Shown here: piece after piece, positions 10,871-20,060 of the stretch
Layout of the letters: every line of letters starts with the position of its first letter
Position numbering within the stretch: position 1 is the stretch's first letter
NCBI GenBank assembly: GCA_009783705.1
Contig: WRCX01000003.1
Location: forward strand, 1-64,000
Direction: 5' to 3'
From: Candidatus Bathycorpusculum hydrogenotrophicum
Lineage (GTDB): Archaea; Thermoproteota; Bathyarchaeia; Bathyarchaeales; Bathycorpusculaceae
Length of the DNA: 64,000 bases
The notes under the pieces: generated by a model
The model's input: only the letters and a program-made list of their open reading frames with translations
Databases searched by the model: none
What the model was told of the DNA's origin: nothing
Program-made: the position numbers and the translations under genes

Positions 10871-12556
10871 TTGTTTATTACAAAAAAACGAAAGGGCGCA
10901 CCTACACATTGCCCCGCAATGCCGCACCGAGAAACCCTACACAACATGCGGCATTGCGGGTTTGTTAGAAGCTCAAAAGCGGAGGGTTCCGTAACGGCGA
11001 TTTATCACCTCAACGTCCAAATTATCGGGCGCAGTTCGGGACGGTCGGCTGTTGGTTCGGCTGCGTATAGAGCGGCGGAAAAGTTAAAGGCTGTGGGCGC
11101 GGCGGCGTATCGGTCGGGACAGGATTTAGGGGGCGAAGGCGACGAGGGCAACGAAATAACCCATGACTACACAAGAAAAAAAGGCGTGGTGTATAAAGAA
11201 ATTATTTTGCCCGACAACGCGCCGCCCGAATTTGCAGATAGGCAAACCCTTTGGAACGCCGTAGAAGCAAAGGAAAGACGGCGCGACGCACGACTCGCGC
11301 GGGAAATCGAGGTAGCGCTACAAATAGAGTTTGATTTAGAAGAACAAAAAACCCTGCTCCGCGAATACATAAAAGAAAATTTTGTTGACAAGGGCATGAT
11401 TGTTGATTTTGCCGTGCATAACAAGGGAGACGGCAACCCGCACGCGCATTTAATGCTCACGACGCGCCATGTTACGCCCGACGGCTTCGGAGGCAAAAAC
11501 CGCGACTGGGACGAAGATACCGAGCTGTTAAAATGGCGTAAAAATTGGGCGGTGATTAATAATCGCAAGTTTGAGGAAAAAGGACTTGACGCGCGTATCG
11601 ACCACCGCACCCTAAAGGCGCAGGGCATTGACCGCGAGCCGACAATCCACCTCGGACACGAAGCATCGGCACTGGAGAAAAAAGGCATACGCACCGAACG
11701 CGGAGACATAAATCGCGAAATCCAACGCCGCAATGAAGCACGCGCCCAAAAGGAGCACAAGCAGGAATTAACGGAACCCGCAACAAATGAAAAAACAGTT
11801 ATCGAAAAACCCACTACCGAAAAAACGGCGCAAACCCTAAACGAATTAAGAATTGACTATATCACGCTTGAAAAAAACTTGTCTGAACTAATAACACAGC
11901 GCAACGAAATCCGCGAGGAACTTCCGCGCTTAAAATTCCGCGCCGAAAATATGGAGGAACACGCCCGAAATATTGATGTGCTTCAAGGCAGAATCGCCGA
12001 ACTACAGGAAAATCGCCAAAATCTAAACTTTTTGCAATGGACAAAGAAACAAGAAACAGACGAAGCAATCGAACACGCCAAACAAGAAGCACGCCGCGCC
12101 GAGATATTTTTCAAAAACCGCTTCAACGTAGACCCCGACCAAACCCCCACAGAAATAAAACGCATACAAAAAATAATCCGCGAAAAACAAACCGACCTAA
12201 CCACCAAAAACGCCGCCATCCTTGACATAATGAACACACAAGACAAAATCCTATTAGAATATCACACCCAAAAACTCCTCGCCCAAACCCATTACGACAA
12301 AGACCAACTAAACACACTATTGCAACAAATAAACACCCCGCCCGAGACCATTCGCGACCGCCTGCTCCAAGAGCGCATCGACCGACGGCTAAACATCATT
12401 CCCGACGAAAGTTTCCAAAAAGTTATCGAAAGACTACCCCAAAATCAGGCGCAAACCCTAATAGACGAACGCAAACGCGCCCAAGAAAAAGAACTTAAAG
12501 AACTCGAAAAACTACGCGAGCAGACCAAAGCCCATGACTTAACGCGCAGTCGCTAA
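10871..12556 (+). CDS. mobA: MobA/MobL-family relaxase
   Basis: 'IYHLNVQIIGRSSGRSAVGSAAYRA', 'NPHAHLMLTTR' HxH motif; true start uncertain, probably near 10946-11000. Confidence 0.88.
   Translation: MFITKKRKGAPTHCPAMPHRETLHNMRHCGFVRSSKAEGSVTAIYHLNVQIIGRSSGRSAVGSAAYRAAEKLKAVGAAAYRSGQDLGGEGDEGNEITHDYTRKKGVVYKEIILPDNAPPEFADRQTLWNAVEAKERRRDARLAREIEVALQIEFDLEEQKTLLREYIKENFVDKGMIVDFAVHNKGDGNPHAHLMLTTRHVTPDGFGGKNRDWDEDTELLKWRKNWAVINNRKFEEKGLDARIDHRTLKAQGIDREPTIHLGHEASALEKKGIRTERGDINREIQRRNEARAQKEHKQELTEPATNEKTVIEKPTTEKTAQTLNELRIDYITLEKNLSELITQRNEIREELPRLKFRAENMEEHARNIDVLQGRIAELQENRQNLNFLQWTKKQETDEAIEHAKQEARRAEIFFKNRFNVDPDQTPTEIKRIQKIIREKQTDLTTKNAAILDIMNTQDKILLEYHTQKLLAQTHYDKDQLNTLLQQINTPPETIRDRLLQERIDRRLNIIPDESFQKVIERLPQNQAQTLIDERKRAQEKELKELEKLREQTKAHDLTRSR
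10892..10960 (-). other. oriT-like region upstream of mobA1 (E1)
   Basis: CATTGC-CCC-GCAATG hairpin next to GTAGGTGCGCCCTTT on the minus strand; 14-bp IR CCCGCAATGCCGCA/TGCGGCATTGCGGG. Confidence 0.65.
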
Positions 12557-12620
12557 TATCAAAGAAAAGCCGAAACACTTGCAATTCCGTGAATTTCAAG
12601 TTTTTAACGGCTCATTAAAA

Positions 12621-12750
12621 CTGGATGGACGCTGACACTAATGACTATGCCATGAGAGGTAACCACTCATGGCATAGTCATTTTGTGTTGGCATCCATCC
12701 AGTGACTAAAAGTGCGCAAGGATATGTTGCTTCGCAACATCGCATAGTGG
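12621..12750 (+). other. Second oriT-like structured region (E1): long imperfect IR, AAGTGCGC, TTC-loop hairpin
   Basis: CTGGATGG...CCATCCAG long hairpin (12621-12702), AAAGTGCGCAAG, then ATGTTGC-TTC-GCAACAT (12724-12740). Confidence 0.7.
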
Positions 12751-12789
12751 ACAAACCCTACGGAATATGCTGTTTTGAGGGTTCAAGAC

Positions 12790-13601
12790 CGCCCTCAATC
12801 GCGAAATCCAGCGGCGCAACGAAGAACTCGCCGCCAATTTTAATTCGCCCACCGAAGGTGCGGCATCAGGCGTGGGGAGTCAAAAGCGAGAATCTGCACC
12901 CATTAACGCCGCTAAAGAAACACGCGCCGCGCTAATTGACGCGAGTTTCAAAATGCGGCAAGAAGAATCGGAGTATAAAGGTATTGCAGGGCTTGATGTG
13001 GAGCGGTAAAGGCGGTGGGTTTGCTCAGCGACTGAAAGTCGCAAATTGCGGCTAAAGCCGCTTGCCCCGCTCCGAATATTCCACTTTTTAAAATGATTCG
13101 CATCCGTTCGTTCGCCTTGATTCGCTGGATGACGTAAGATAGTGGAATGTGCGAGAGGGCTTCACTCAATACATTTGTGGGCTATTGGGTATTCTTGCAC
13201 TGTAGTTGGAAACGTGTTGTGAAATATGATACAGGAATCAAGGTCATTCATCATTCCGTTTCCTCTCTGCTGTGTCAATTATGCTAAAGCTTTTCGCCTA
13301 AAGGCGAAGGGTTTAAACCTGGCACATGGAAAATAAAACTCAAGCGGTCAGAGTTAGATAAAAGATACGCCCGCGAAGCAGAGATTAAAAAAGAGCTGGA
13401 GGTTATTGAGACAGAGTATCGTATTCAAAAGCAAATTGCCGATAATCACCCCGACCGTGCGCTGATATATGACTTGTTGGAACAAATGAGGGAAACACCC
13501 GCGTCAGCCCGCGCAAGTTTACAACAAATGCAACTCGAACGGCACCTTGACACAATCGCGCGAACGAAACCTTCGAAAAAACCACCGAATAACAAATAAC
13601 G
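12790..13601 (+). pseudogene. Degenerate second MobA/MobL gene
   Basis: Fragments 'LNREIQRRNEELAAN...', 'KRSELDKRYAREAEIKKELEVIETEYRIQKQIAD...' match relaxase C-terminal style, interrupted by about 300 bp of palindrome-rich DNA. Confidence 0.6.
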
Positions 13602-13683
13602 GTTTTCTGCGTTTCCGAAAATGAGAAGAAGACAAACGCTTTTATATTAAACATTAAATAAGGTGTATTAGGGCATAATTAAA

Positions 13684-14301
13684 ATGAGTGATTTCGATTC
13701 AAGTAAAACTTTAGCCGGCATCGGCTCAATACTGCTAATGATTCCCCTCGCAGGCATCGTCGGCGTTATTCTCATCTATCTTAGCATGAAAAACTTTGCC
13801 GAATACTACAAAGACAACAGCATCCGCCAAAACATGCTCACAGGCGCAATCTTTTGGATAATCGGCATAATCATGAGCGGCATTGGCATACTCTTCGGGC
13901 TTACCATTATAGGCATTCTTATTGCGATACCGCTCTTTATAGTGGCAGCCGTCTTTGAGTTATTAATGGTGATATACGTCCGAAGGGCGCTACATGTATT
14001 AGCTGACCGCTCAGGTGTAAATCTATTCCGCACGGCAGGAACATTACTGTTAGTCGGCGCAATACTTACAATATTTGTTATTGGCGCTTTCTTCATGTTT
14101 ATTGCATACATACTCTTAGCTGTAGCTTTCTTCTCGCTCAAACCAAACACAAACCCGCCAACATACAATAATTGTTCAGCACCGTCTCCACCGCCTCAAA
14201 CTACCTCAACAGCAAGCACTGACACCAAATTCTGTACCCACTGCGGCGCACCTGTTCCAATAGATTCTGCTTTCTGCTCGCGTTGTGGAAAACAAGCATA
14301 G
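13684..14301 (+). CDS. DUF996-like membrane protein with C-terminal zinc ribbon
   Basis: 'SSKTLAGIGSILLMI...' multi-TM with CTHCGAPVPIDSAFCSRCGKQ; resembles chromosomal 51098-51778. Confidence 0.75.
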   Translation: MSDFDSSKTLAGIGSILLMIPLAGIVGVILIYLSMKNFAEYYKDNSIRQNMLTGAIFWIIGIIMSGIGILFGLTIIGILIAIPLFIVAAVFELLMVIYVRRALHVLADRSGVNLFRTAGTLLLVGAILTIFVIGAFFMFIAYILLAVAFFSLKPNTNPPTYNNCSAPSPPPQTTSTASTDTKFCTHCGAPVPIDSAFCSRCGKQA

Positions 14302-14368
14302 GCATAAAATGAATAGCTAATTCCCACACATTTTTTTATTGTTTATCCATTTTTAAGAGGCTGATGAT

Positions 14369-14528
14369 GTCGCCGTCCCCATCGGCGGCGCTTACGCTCA
14401 AACCCCTCGCGCCCCCTCGCTCATCGCTCCGAAGTCGCGCTTCGTTACGCGAGGGGATGCTACACTTCGCTCCGCTCGGAAGTGCATGAACCGAGCTTCC
14501 GCTCGCTTGCGCGCCGCCTGACGGCGAC
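14369..14528. repeat. GC-rich structured repeat, copy 1
   Basis: Closing stem GTCGCCGTC/GACGGCGAC, inner GGCGGCGC/GCGCCGCC and CCCCTCGCG/CGCGAGGGG; near-identical to 33591-33749. Confidence 0.8.
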
Positions 14529-14632
14529 CGTAATGAGGGCGCGCAGAGTAAAGATTCCGAAGAATGTTATTAACAGCTAACATAAGCGTACCCAAGAAGT
14601 GCAAAGAAAAAGAAGAATGCAATGATGCGGAA

Positions 14633-14839
14633 TCATTCCCCGCAACAGCAAACCTTGTTCTCGTTTGACAGCCGTTCTCTTACCTCTTTTCTAAACGCAG
14701 AATCATTATAATATTTCAAACGCTCATCTTGCGAAAGGTTCTTTGTAATTTCATAGTTATACCTCCGCATTGCGTGAATGTCCTCAATAGTAAAATTCGG
14801 GCTGGTTACAGGCTTATTTATCTTTTTCATCCTCATCAC
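14633..14839 (-). CDS. Probable antitoxin partner of the PIN protein
   Basis: Small basic ORF overlapping the 3' end of the PIN gene. Confidence 0.5.
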   Translation of the reverse strand: MMRMKKINKPVTSPNFTIEDIHAMRRYNYEITKNLSQDERLKYYNDSAFRKEVRERLSNENKVCCCGE

Positions 14840-15314
14840 CTCTCACGAAAAATTCAGGCGTACATATCGCGATATTATCCTTTCCATATCCAGACAACGC
14901 CGAAACAACCTTTACACCTGTAATTGTGTTGTAATTAACTATATGACTAAAATTCCAAGAAACAATACTATCACAATTATGAATCATAGCAACGGCTAAA
15001 TGTAGTGCGTCATCCATGCAATTTGGTTTAAGAATACCATTATCAATAAACATCTTCGCGACACCTTCAATGTCCTTGTCAATGCTTACCATAATGTATT
15101 CTATCTCGTCAAGAAACCCTCGAAGTTTATCCCTTTTTGCTTTCTCTTTGCAATCTTCAATTTCCATTTCTACAACCGTTGACAATACAATGTCATATTT
15201 GCCGCTTTTCAAGTATTCCCAAAATTTCAAAGTGCTTGCTGTCCAGTCAGGATGATTGCTTTGGTCTAAATGGCTGATGACGCTTGTGTCAAGATAAATT
15301 TTCGGTTCCTTCAA
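14814..15314 (-). CDS. PIN-domain protein (putative toxin)
   Basis: 'KIYLDTSVISHLDQ', conserved E and D residues, 'DDALHLAVA'. Confidence 0.8.
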   Translation of the reverse strand: MKEPKIYLDTSVISHLDQSNHPDWTASTLKFWEYLKSGKYDIVLSTVVEMEIEDCKEKAKRDKLRGFLDEIEYIMVSIDKDIEGVAKMFIDNGILKPNCMDDALHLAVAMIHNCDSIVSWNFSHIVNYNTITGVKVVSALSGYGKDNIAICTPEFFVRGDEDEKDK

Positions 15315-15415
15315 GACAATCTACTCCTTATGCCATTTGTTATATACATCTTTATTACATTATAATATGTTTTTCATAAAAAGTCAATTTTTTATTCTAA
15401 AGTTTATAAATCCAA

Positions 15416-16873
15416 ATGTATCTATTTTGGTATATCATGGGTTATAATTGGGATTTCGGGGCAGAAATTACTGGTTATATTATGAATTTTTTAGTGCAAA
15501 TTTTTTCGAGCGTAGTGTCAGCGTTTTTGCGTCTTTTTGGAAGGCAACCGAAAAATCCATATAAAAATGCCGAGCAAATCACACATGCGGCAAAAAATCC
15601 CCCTGTCAACATGAAATTAGCAAGCTCCGAACCTCGCGGGATATTCTTTGGAAAACAGTATAATCAATATGTTGTAAAGTCCGAAGAAACCGACGGGCAC
15701 GTTTTAGTCGTCGGCGGCACAGGTTCGGGAAAAAGCTCATGCGTCGCCATTCCTACGCTCCGAAACTGGCGGGGAACAATTTTCGCCGTCGATATAAAAG
15801 GCGAACTATACACAAACACCCGCCAACACCGCAGAAACATTAAACTTTTCGACCCCGAAAACAAAAGCAACCGCTATGTTTACGACCCCTATGTTTTTCT
15901 AAACCAAAGCAACAACCCCGCACAGGAAGCCCGCGCAATCGCCCAAGCCGTAATACCTCTGCCGTATGACGTAAAAGAGCCGTTCTGGATTGAGAGCGCA
16001 CAAATCATCTTGACGGGTGCAATTTTGCACTACCACCACGCAAAATGCACCTTTATTGAAACGCTCCGCAACATTCAAAGCCAAAACCCCCAAGCCCTAA
16101 TAAAAATCATCTCCGACAGCACAAACGACAAAGCGGCACTATGCGCCAAGTCCTTTGACGGCATGGACGGCAAAGTTTTAGCGGGAATCTTTGCCGAAAT
16201 CAGCCGAGGCATAATCGCCCTTGTAACCGACGACGATATTGTTAGCGCGTTATCATATGAAGACAGTAAGGAAATCATATCGCCGTTGGACTTAGAAAAC
16301 GGTTCTGATGTATACATCAGAATCCCCGAATACTTGCTTAGGCAGTGGAAAAACCTCTTGACGCTTATGGTTAATCAGTTTATTTCATTCTTTGAGCGGC
16401 GCAAAGAAAGCACGGACAATCGCCCTATTCTGTTTTTATTAGATGAGTTTCCAAGACTTGGTAAAATTCCCGCCATGACCGACGCATTAGCGACGCTCCG
16501 CTCTAAAAAAATCACTATCTGTATAATTATTCAAAGCCTCGCCCAACTCAAAATGATATATGGACACGACGCGCAGGAAGTAATCGCGGACACATGCGCT
16601 TTTAAGGCGATATTGGGCGCGACCGACGCGAACACGCAAGAATATTTCTCAAAACTTGTCGGCACTTATGAAAAAATCCGAAGCTCCCACTCACAAAATT
16701 TTGACCCCTATATCGGTGCACCCACAGGGCACGGCACACAAACCTCCCAAGACTACGAAAAACGCATAATCAAACCCGAAGAATTCGCCACCTTGCAACA
16801 CGAGCTTATCCTTTTATATCCTTTGCCCTTTAACTTTTGCAGGGTACATAAACAGCCCTATTATTTGAGGTGA
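15416..16873 (+). CDS. VirD4/TraG-type coupling protein (T4CP)
   Basis: 'VLVVGGTGSGKSSCVAIPTL', 'PILFLLDEFPRLGKIPAMTDALATLRSKKITICIIIQSLAQL'; start may be 15437. Confidence 0.92.
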   Translation: MYLFWYIMGYNWDFGAEITGYIMNFLVQIFSSVVSAFLRLFGRQPKNPYKNAEQITHAAKNPPVNMKLASSEPRGIFFGKQYNQYVVKSEETDGHVLVVGGTGSGKSSCVAIPTLRNWRGTIFAVDIKGELYTNTRQHRRNIKLFDPENKSNRYVYDPYVFLNQSNNPAQEARAIAQAVIPLPYDVKEPFWIESAQIILTGAILHYHHAKCTFIETLRNIQSQNPQALIKIISDSTNDKAALCAKSFDGMDGKVLAGIFAEISRGIIALVTDDDIVSALSYEDSKEIISPLDLENGSDVYIRIPEYLLRQWKNLLTLMVNQFISFFERRKESTDNRPILFLLDEFPRLGKIPAMTDALATLRSKKITICIIIQSLAQLKMIYGHDAQEVIADTCAFKAILGATDANTQEYFSKLVGTYEKIRSSHSQNFDPYIGAPTGHGTQTSQDYEKRIIKPEEFATLQHELILLYPLPFNFCRVHKQPYYLR

Positions 16874-17358
16874 GCCGCTTGGACGAGAAAGATACACGTT
16901 CCTATGTAGAAACGCTCCAATCCCTGCAACGCGACATCAATTCTTTAAAAAAATTTAGTTCCCTTCATCCTTCACTTGAAAAAACCATTGATGGTTTGCG
17001 CAATTCTCAGACCCTTCTCTATGAAGCCCTCGCCCAGCATGGCGTAACTGCCGAAGCAGTGCATAAAGTCATAGTGGAGAACAGCGACAAACAACTCATC
17101 GCCGAAATTATGCGGCTGCAAGCCGCCAAAGACAAAATCAATAAACAACTCGCCGCCCCCGACCTAACCCCACAAAAACGCCAATCCTTAGAGCACTCCT
17201 TTGCGCGAACAAAACAAGACCATGCCGACAAATGGCAAGAAATCATCAACAGCCCACGCCGCGCCGAATTAATCCGCATGACTGAACAAGCCATAACAAA
17301 AAACCTCGAAAAATCACGTACCCGTGACCGCACTCATGACCTCGACCGAAGCCACTAA
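16870..17358 (+). CDS. Coiled-coil mobilization-associated protein
   Basis: Overlaps the T4CP stop; homologous to 36122-36613. Confidence 0.65.
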   Translation: MSRLDEKDTRSYVETLQSLQRDINSLKKFSSLHPSLEKTIDGLRNSQTLLYEALAQHGVTAEAVHKVIVENSDKQLIAEIMRLQAAKDKINKQLAAPDLTPQKRQSLEHSFARTKQDHADKWQEIINSPRRAELIRMTEQAITKNLEKSRTRDRTHDLDRSH

Positions 17359-17417
17359 AAATTATACAAAAATAAACGATTTGGTTATTTGCCACATTTT
17401 ATTTTGAATGTTGTTAC

Positions 17418-17463
17418 ACTTCACAATAAAACTGCCACATGGCAAATATATTTATTGTGAAGT
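17418..17463. terminator. Bidirectional hairpin at the 3' end of the recombinase gene
   Basis: ACTTCACAATAAA/TTTATTGTGAAGT 13-bp arms with inner TGCCA/TGGCA. Confidence 0.6.
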
Positions 17464-19065
17464 CAAAGTGTTTGATAAAAAACCTATAAAGCGATAAAAT
17501 ATTTCTACAGTTTGAGCACGGTTCTTGCCCACGCCGACAGCGTTATAGATTGTGATGTGGTCTATCAGTTCGTGCAGTATAGAAACGGTCAATTCCTTGA
17601 TGTCGGTATATTTATGCACAATATCAAAGAATTTGGCGGCGTTTTCGTTGTCGGCTTTTTGCTTTAGTGTTTTTTGCTGTAGTTCCGCGATTTTGGTTTG
17701 TAGTTCTGATTGTTCGGTTTCATATTCGCGTGAGAGGGTTAAAAACCTCGATTCCGCCAGCATACCCAGCGCGTTTTGCTCAAACAGACGCTTTATAATC
17801 ACGTCCAACTCGGCGGCTCGGCTCTGATGCTTCCCTAAATCGCTTTGGGCTCGGCGAATATCGCGCTTGTTTTCCTCCGCCGACAACTGACGCGCATATT
17901 CCGCGAGATTTCCTTCATGCGTTTTCGCGAACTCTGCCTTTTTACGTATATCGTCCAAAACCAACCGCTCTAATGCGGGCACGGTGATATAATGCGAGGT
18001 ACAGCGTTTGGTGTGCCGCTTGTAGAGATTACAAGAAAAAAACGGCGGCGTGCGGCGTTGCCCGGGATTACAGCGGGACAAATTATTGCCGCAGTCGGCG
18101 CATTTCAACAGCCCCGCGAAGATATTTCCCTCTTGTATCGAGTACGCGCCGCGCTTGGTTTTGATGAACCCCTGCACCTTGTCAAAGGTCTGTTCGTCGA
18201 TTAATGCGGGGTGCATGTCCCGAACCTCGACCCACTCATCTTTTGGGCGGTATACGCAAGTTTTGTTTTTGAAGGATTTCGTCGTCTGCTTTTGTGACAC
18301 CACATGCCCAAGGTATCCGCGGTTTCTCAAAATTTGCTGAACCGTCGTAAGTTCCCATTGGGTGGGATATTGCTGACATTTCAGCATTTGATATTTCCCG
18401 AAGGTTTTCGCCAAATATGCCCGGGGCGTAAGGATTTGCTGTTTTGTCAAATAAACGCGAATACTGTGGGGCGCAATACCCTCAGCCGCCATTTGGAACA
18501 TTTTTTGTACAATCGGCGCGGTTTCGTAGTCCACAATCAGACGGTGCTTGTCGGCGGGGTCTTTCATGTAGCCATAGGGCGCGTGGGGTGCTTTGTATTC
18601 ACCTTTGACCGCCATATTCCGCATGGTTGAACGGATTTTCTTTGAAATGTCCTGCGCGTAATACTCGTTTATTATGGACTTGAAGCCCATAATTTCATTC
18701 TCACCGTGAAAAGTGTCAATGTTGTCATTTACCGCGATTAGCCGCACATTGTTATCGGGAAAGAAAAGTTCCGTATAATAGGCGACCATAGCGTTATTTC
18801 TGCCCAGACGCGATAAGTCTTTGCACAGCACCGCCCCTATTTTCCCCGCTTCAATGTCCGCGACCATGCGCTTAAATGAGGGTCGCTCGAAGGTTACGCC
18901 CGAAATTCCGTCGTCCACATATTCATCATAAATTGTCAGCCCGTGCTCCAGTGCGTAACGCCGCAAAATGTCGCGCTGATTGCCTATACTGTTGGATTCA
19001 GCGTCGCCGCCGTCGTCACGCGAAAGGCGGCAGTAAATCGCCGCGTTGTTTGCCTGCTGTTTCAT
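17452..19065 (-). CDS. Large serine recombinase
   Basis: 'AAIYCRLSRDDGGDAESNSIGNQR', 'LCKDLSRLGRNN', recombinase and zinc-ribbon domains, coiled-coil C-terminus. Confidence 0.93.
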   Translation of the reverse strand: MKQQANNAAIYCRLSRDDGGDAESNSIGNQRDILRRYALEHGLTIYDEYVDDGISGVTFERPSFKRMVADIEAGKIGAVLCKDLSRLGRNNAMVAYYTELFFPDNNVRLIAVNDNIDTFHGENEIMGFKSIINEYYAQDISKKIRSTMRNMAVKGEYKAPHAPYGYMKDPADKHRLIVDYETAPIVQKMFQMAAEGIAPHSIRVYLTKQQILTPRAYLAKTFGKYQMLKCQQYPTQWELTTVQQILRNRGYLGHVVSQKQTTKSFKNKTCVYRPKDEWVEVRDMHPALIDEQTFDKVQGFIKTKRGAYSIQEGNIFAGLLKCADCGNNLSRCNPGQRRTPPFFSCNLYKRHTKRCTSHYITVPALERLVLDDIRKKAEFAKTHEGNLAEYARQLSAEENKRDIRRAQSDLGKHQSRAAELDVIIKRLFEQNALGMLAESRFLTLSREYETEQSELQTKIAELQQKTLKQKADNENAAKFFDIVHKYTDIKELTVSILHELIDHITIYNAVGVGKNRAQTVEIFYRFIGFLSNTLTSQ

Positions 19066-19137
19066 TAGTCAGCCTCCTTTTCAGCGGCAAACAACCAAAT
19101 CATTATATGGTTATTATACCCTAAAAATTTTTGAAAA

Positions 19138-19305
19138 TCAAGCTTCTTTTTCCTCGTTTTTGATTGCTTCGACATCACGTTTGACGGCGGATTTTATGAC
19201 TTCTATCAAGGATTTTTCGCCTATGTATCTTGTAATTACCCGAAATGTCGTATTGCCAATTATTGTTTCGTAGGCTTCACAGTTTGTATCAGCACTATCA
19301 AACAT
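19138..19305 (-). CDS. Small transposon-associated protein (TnpW-like)
   Basis: 55 aa ORF absent from the ORF track: MFDSADTNCEAYETIIGNTTFRVITRYIGEKSLIEVIKSAVKRDVEAIKNEEKEA, upstream of the recombinase. Confidence 0.5.
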   Translation of the reverse strand: MFDSADTNCEAYETIIGNTTFRVITRYIGEKSLIEVIKSAVKRDVEAIKNEEKEA

Positions 19306-19396
19306 AAGACAATCCCCCCTATGTTTAATTTTATCTGTAAGGGATTGTCCAATATTACACGCAGGAAGATAATTTGGAAAATAAGGTTGTGATAAT

Positions 19397-19540
19397 GTGA
19401 GTAACTCTCAACATACGGAATATCAGGGTGTAGCGGTGAATTTTAAAATTGGTATTCTAAAGGAGTTGCATAAACGGCAACTAATAACCCGCGATGAAAT
19501 GGAAAGGGCTATAAAAAGCATAAATGGCAAGAACGATTGA
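19397..19540 (+). CDS. SHOCT-like microprotein
   Basis: 'VNFKIGILKELHKRQLITRDEMERAIKSI'; GTG start; related ORFs at 24991 and 38728. Confidence 0.55.
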   Translation: MSNSQHTEYQGVAVNFKIGILKELHKRQLITRDEMERAIKSINGKND

Positions 19541-19789
19541 GCCTGCGAAGGACGACCCATTCTCAAAGGTTTTATTTTTATTTTGATGTTTTTGTGTTGC
19601 AACCGACCGAACGTTGCGGTTGACGGTTCAAGTTTGCAAGATTATGACTGAAGCTAAAAAAACGACGCATTCAGCGGGTTTATTCCCGTTTGATAGTTTG
19701 GGCGAATAAAAAATAACTATCAACACGACGTTAATACCATATAATATCAAAATGTCGATAACTTTTTTGGAAAATTTTAAACTGAGGTA

Positions 19790-19819
19790 TTGACAGGGGG
19801 GGGGCAACCGTGCTATAAT
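19790..19819 (+). promoter_or_regulatory. Consensus bacterial sigma70-type promoter
   Basis: TTGACA - 18 nt with G9 tract - TATAAT, with extended -10 TGC. Confidence 0.65.
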
Positions 19820-20060
19820 AAATATTAGAAAAGTAGTTTTGCATTAAAACATGCGGATTTTTCGCCCTTGAAGTTAGATTTGTAATTTCTGAATTTTAAA
19901 AAGGGGTTGCTGTTTCAGGAATACAACACGAAGCAATTATATTGTGCGTGAGGTATATATTATGTAATGCTACTTTATAAACGGTTGGGGCGTTAGTGTG
20001 CTTAGTGTTTGAACTCTGCCGGTTTTTGCTCAAAATATACAACTAGAGAGGATTTTTTAT

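Noticed and set aside
10589-10994. ORFs at 10589-10927, 10650-10994 and 10666-10968
   Set aside because: Overlap each other on both strands within the oriT/left-end region; no family resemblance.
12948-13169. 73-aa ORF and palindromes as a complete IS element
   Set aside because: No transposase; only short REP-like hairpins within a decayed relaxase gene.
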